DNA of 64,000 bases from Prado023 sp963788325. GTDB lineage: Bacteria > Actinomycetota > Actinomycetes > S36-B12 > CAIYMF01. A program made the translations under genes and the position numbers. This document shows, piece by piece, positions 63,843-64,000 of this stretch. Every line of letters starts with the position of its first letter. Position 1 is the first letter of the stretch. The stretch lies in assembly GCA_963788325.1 (NCBI GenBank), contig CAWBGJ010000015.1:1-64000 (forward strand). The letters are read 5' to 3'. The notes under the pieces were generated by a model. That model made no database searches. It was not told where the DNA came from and saw only the letters and a list, made by a program, of their open reading frames with translations.

Positions 63843-64000
63843 GGCGCCAGCCTGCCACGGGTCGCCTCGATCGCGCGCGCCAATCGATCCGGGTGCCGGC
63901 ACGCCAACAGCCATGTGCGGTGCGGGTCCTGTGGGTCGGTGACCTCCACGACCAGGGCCCCTGGGCCGACCCCGGGACGCATCAGCATGAAGGCGCTAGG
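63839..64000 (-). CDS. DUF3093 family protein, C-terminal part
   Basis: The minus strand at the window edge is open for 53 codons: FMLMRPGVGPGALVVEVTDP then QDPHRTWLLACRHPDRLARAI and a TGA at 63839-63841. This is the C-terminus of DUF3093, a small actinobacterial membrane protein with two N-terminal helices. The N-terminus is outside the window. The conserved GALVVEV-DP-DP-TW pattern supports the call. Location next to DUF4193 is as expected. Confidence 0.8.
   Translation of the reverse strand, partial: PSAFMLMRPGVGPGALVVEVTDPQDPHRTWLLACRHPDRLARAIEATRGRLAP

Overview
The window comes from a high-GC Gram-positive bacterium of the class Actinomycetes. The evidence is the actinobacterial marker genes whiA, rbpA, sepH and DUF4193/DUF3093/DUF5998, the gene orders rpsA-coaE-uvrB-terC-uvrA and uvrC-rapZ-yvcK-whiA-pgk-tpiA-secG-rbpA, and frequent GTG starts. 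A broken AftD-type arabinofuranosyltransferase and a DUF3068 protein at the left end suggest a lineage with an arabinan- or mycomembrane-type envelope, or a relative such as Propionibacteriales. The order cannot be fixed from this sequence. No mobile elements, CRISPR arrays, tRNA or rRNA genes were seen.

Layout. 1-8 kb: envelope glycan module (methyltransferase end, aftD-like gene, acyltransferase 3, DUF3068 protein, second methyltransferase), heavily broken by frameshifts. 8-18 kb: rpsA, a polysaccharide flippase, coaE, uvrB, terC and uvrA. Frameshifts continue to about 13.55 kb and then stop completely. Because they also hit rpsA, coaE and uvrB, they look like base-calling or assembly errors. 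18-29 kb: Rieske lipoprotein, uvrC-rapZ-yvcK-whiA, pgk-tpiA, secG, rbpA, then convergent tkt and divergent ctaB. gap and the usual oxidative pentose phosphate genes are missing from this neighbourhood. 29-36 kb: two-component system, Pro/Ser-rich surface protein, ctaA and an ABC exporter. 35.7-42.3 kb: complete sufR-B-D-Rieske-C-S-U-T operon for Fe-S cluster assembly behind a putative SufR operator. 42-57 kb: small membrane and acetyltransferase genes, ABC-F ATPase, HTH protein, enoyl-CoA hydratase, ABC exporter, a gene-free stretch with a dispersed repeat, an atypical SDR, a sucrase/ferredoxin-like protein, topoisomerase IV subunit A, a GNAT/acyl-CoA synthetase fusion, DUF5998 and a phosphodiesterase. 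57-64 kb: sepH, coproporphyrin ferrochelatase, inositol monophosphatase, a MarR/ArsR-type regulator with an MFS transporter behind a large palindrome, gamma carbonic anhydrase, DUF4193, DUF4235 and a partial DUF3093.

How they fit together. Most genes are housekeeping: excision repair (uvrA, uvrB, uvrC), lower glycolysis, Fe-S and heme cofactor supply (suf, ctaA, ctaB, ferrochelatase, Rieske proteins), translation, transcription and division control. Several genes share a promoter geometry in which a -10 hexamer lies 6-8 nt before the start codon, which predicts leaderless mRNAs. The most informative new signals are the regulatory sites: a CAAC-N6-GTTG site at sufR, a 13-bp inverted repeat over the promoter of the ArsR-type regulator, and the repeats near 9.8 and 48.4 kb.
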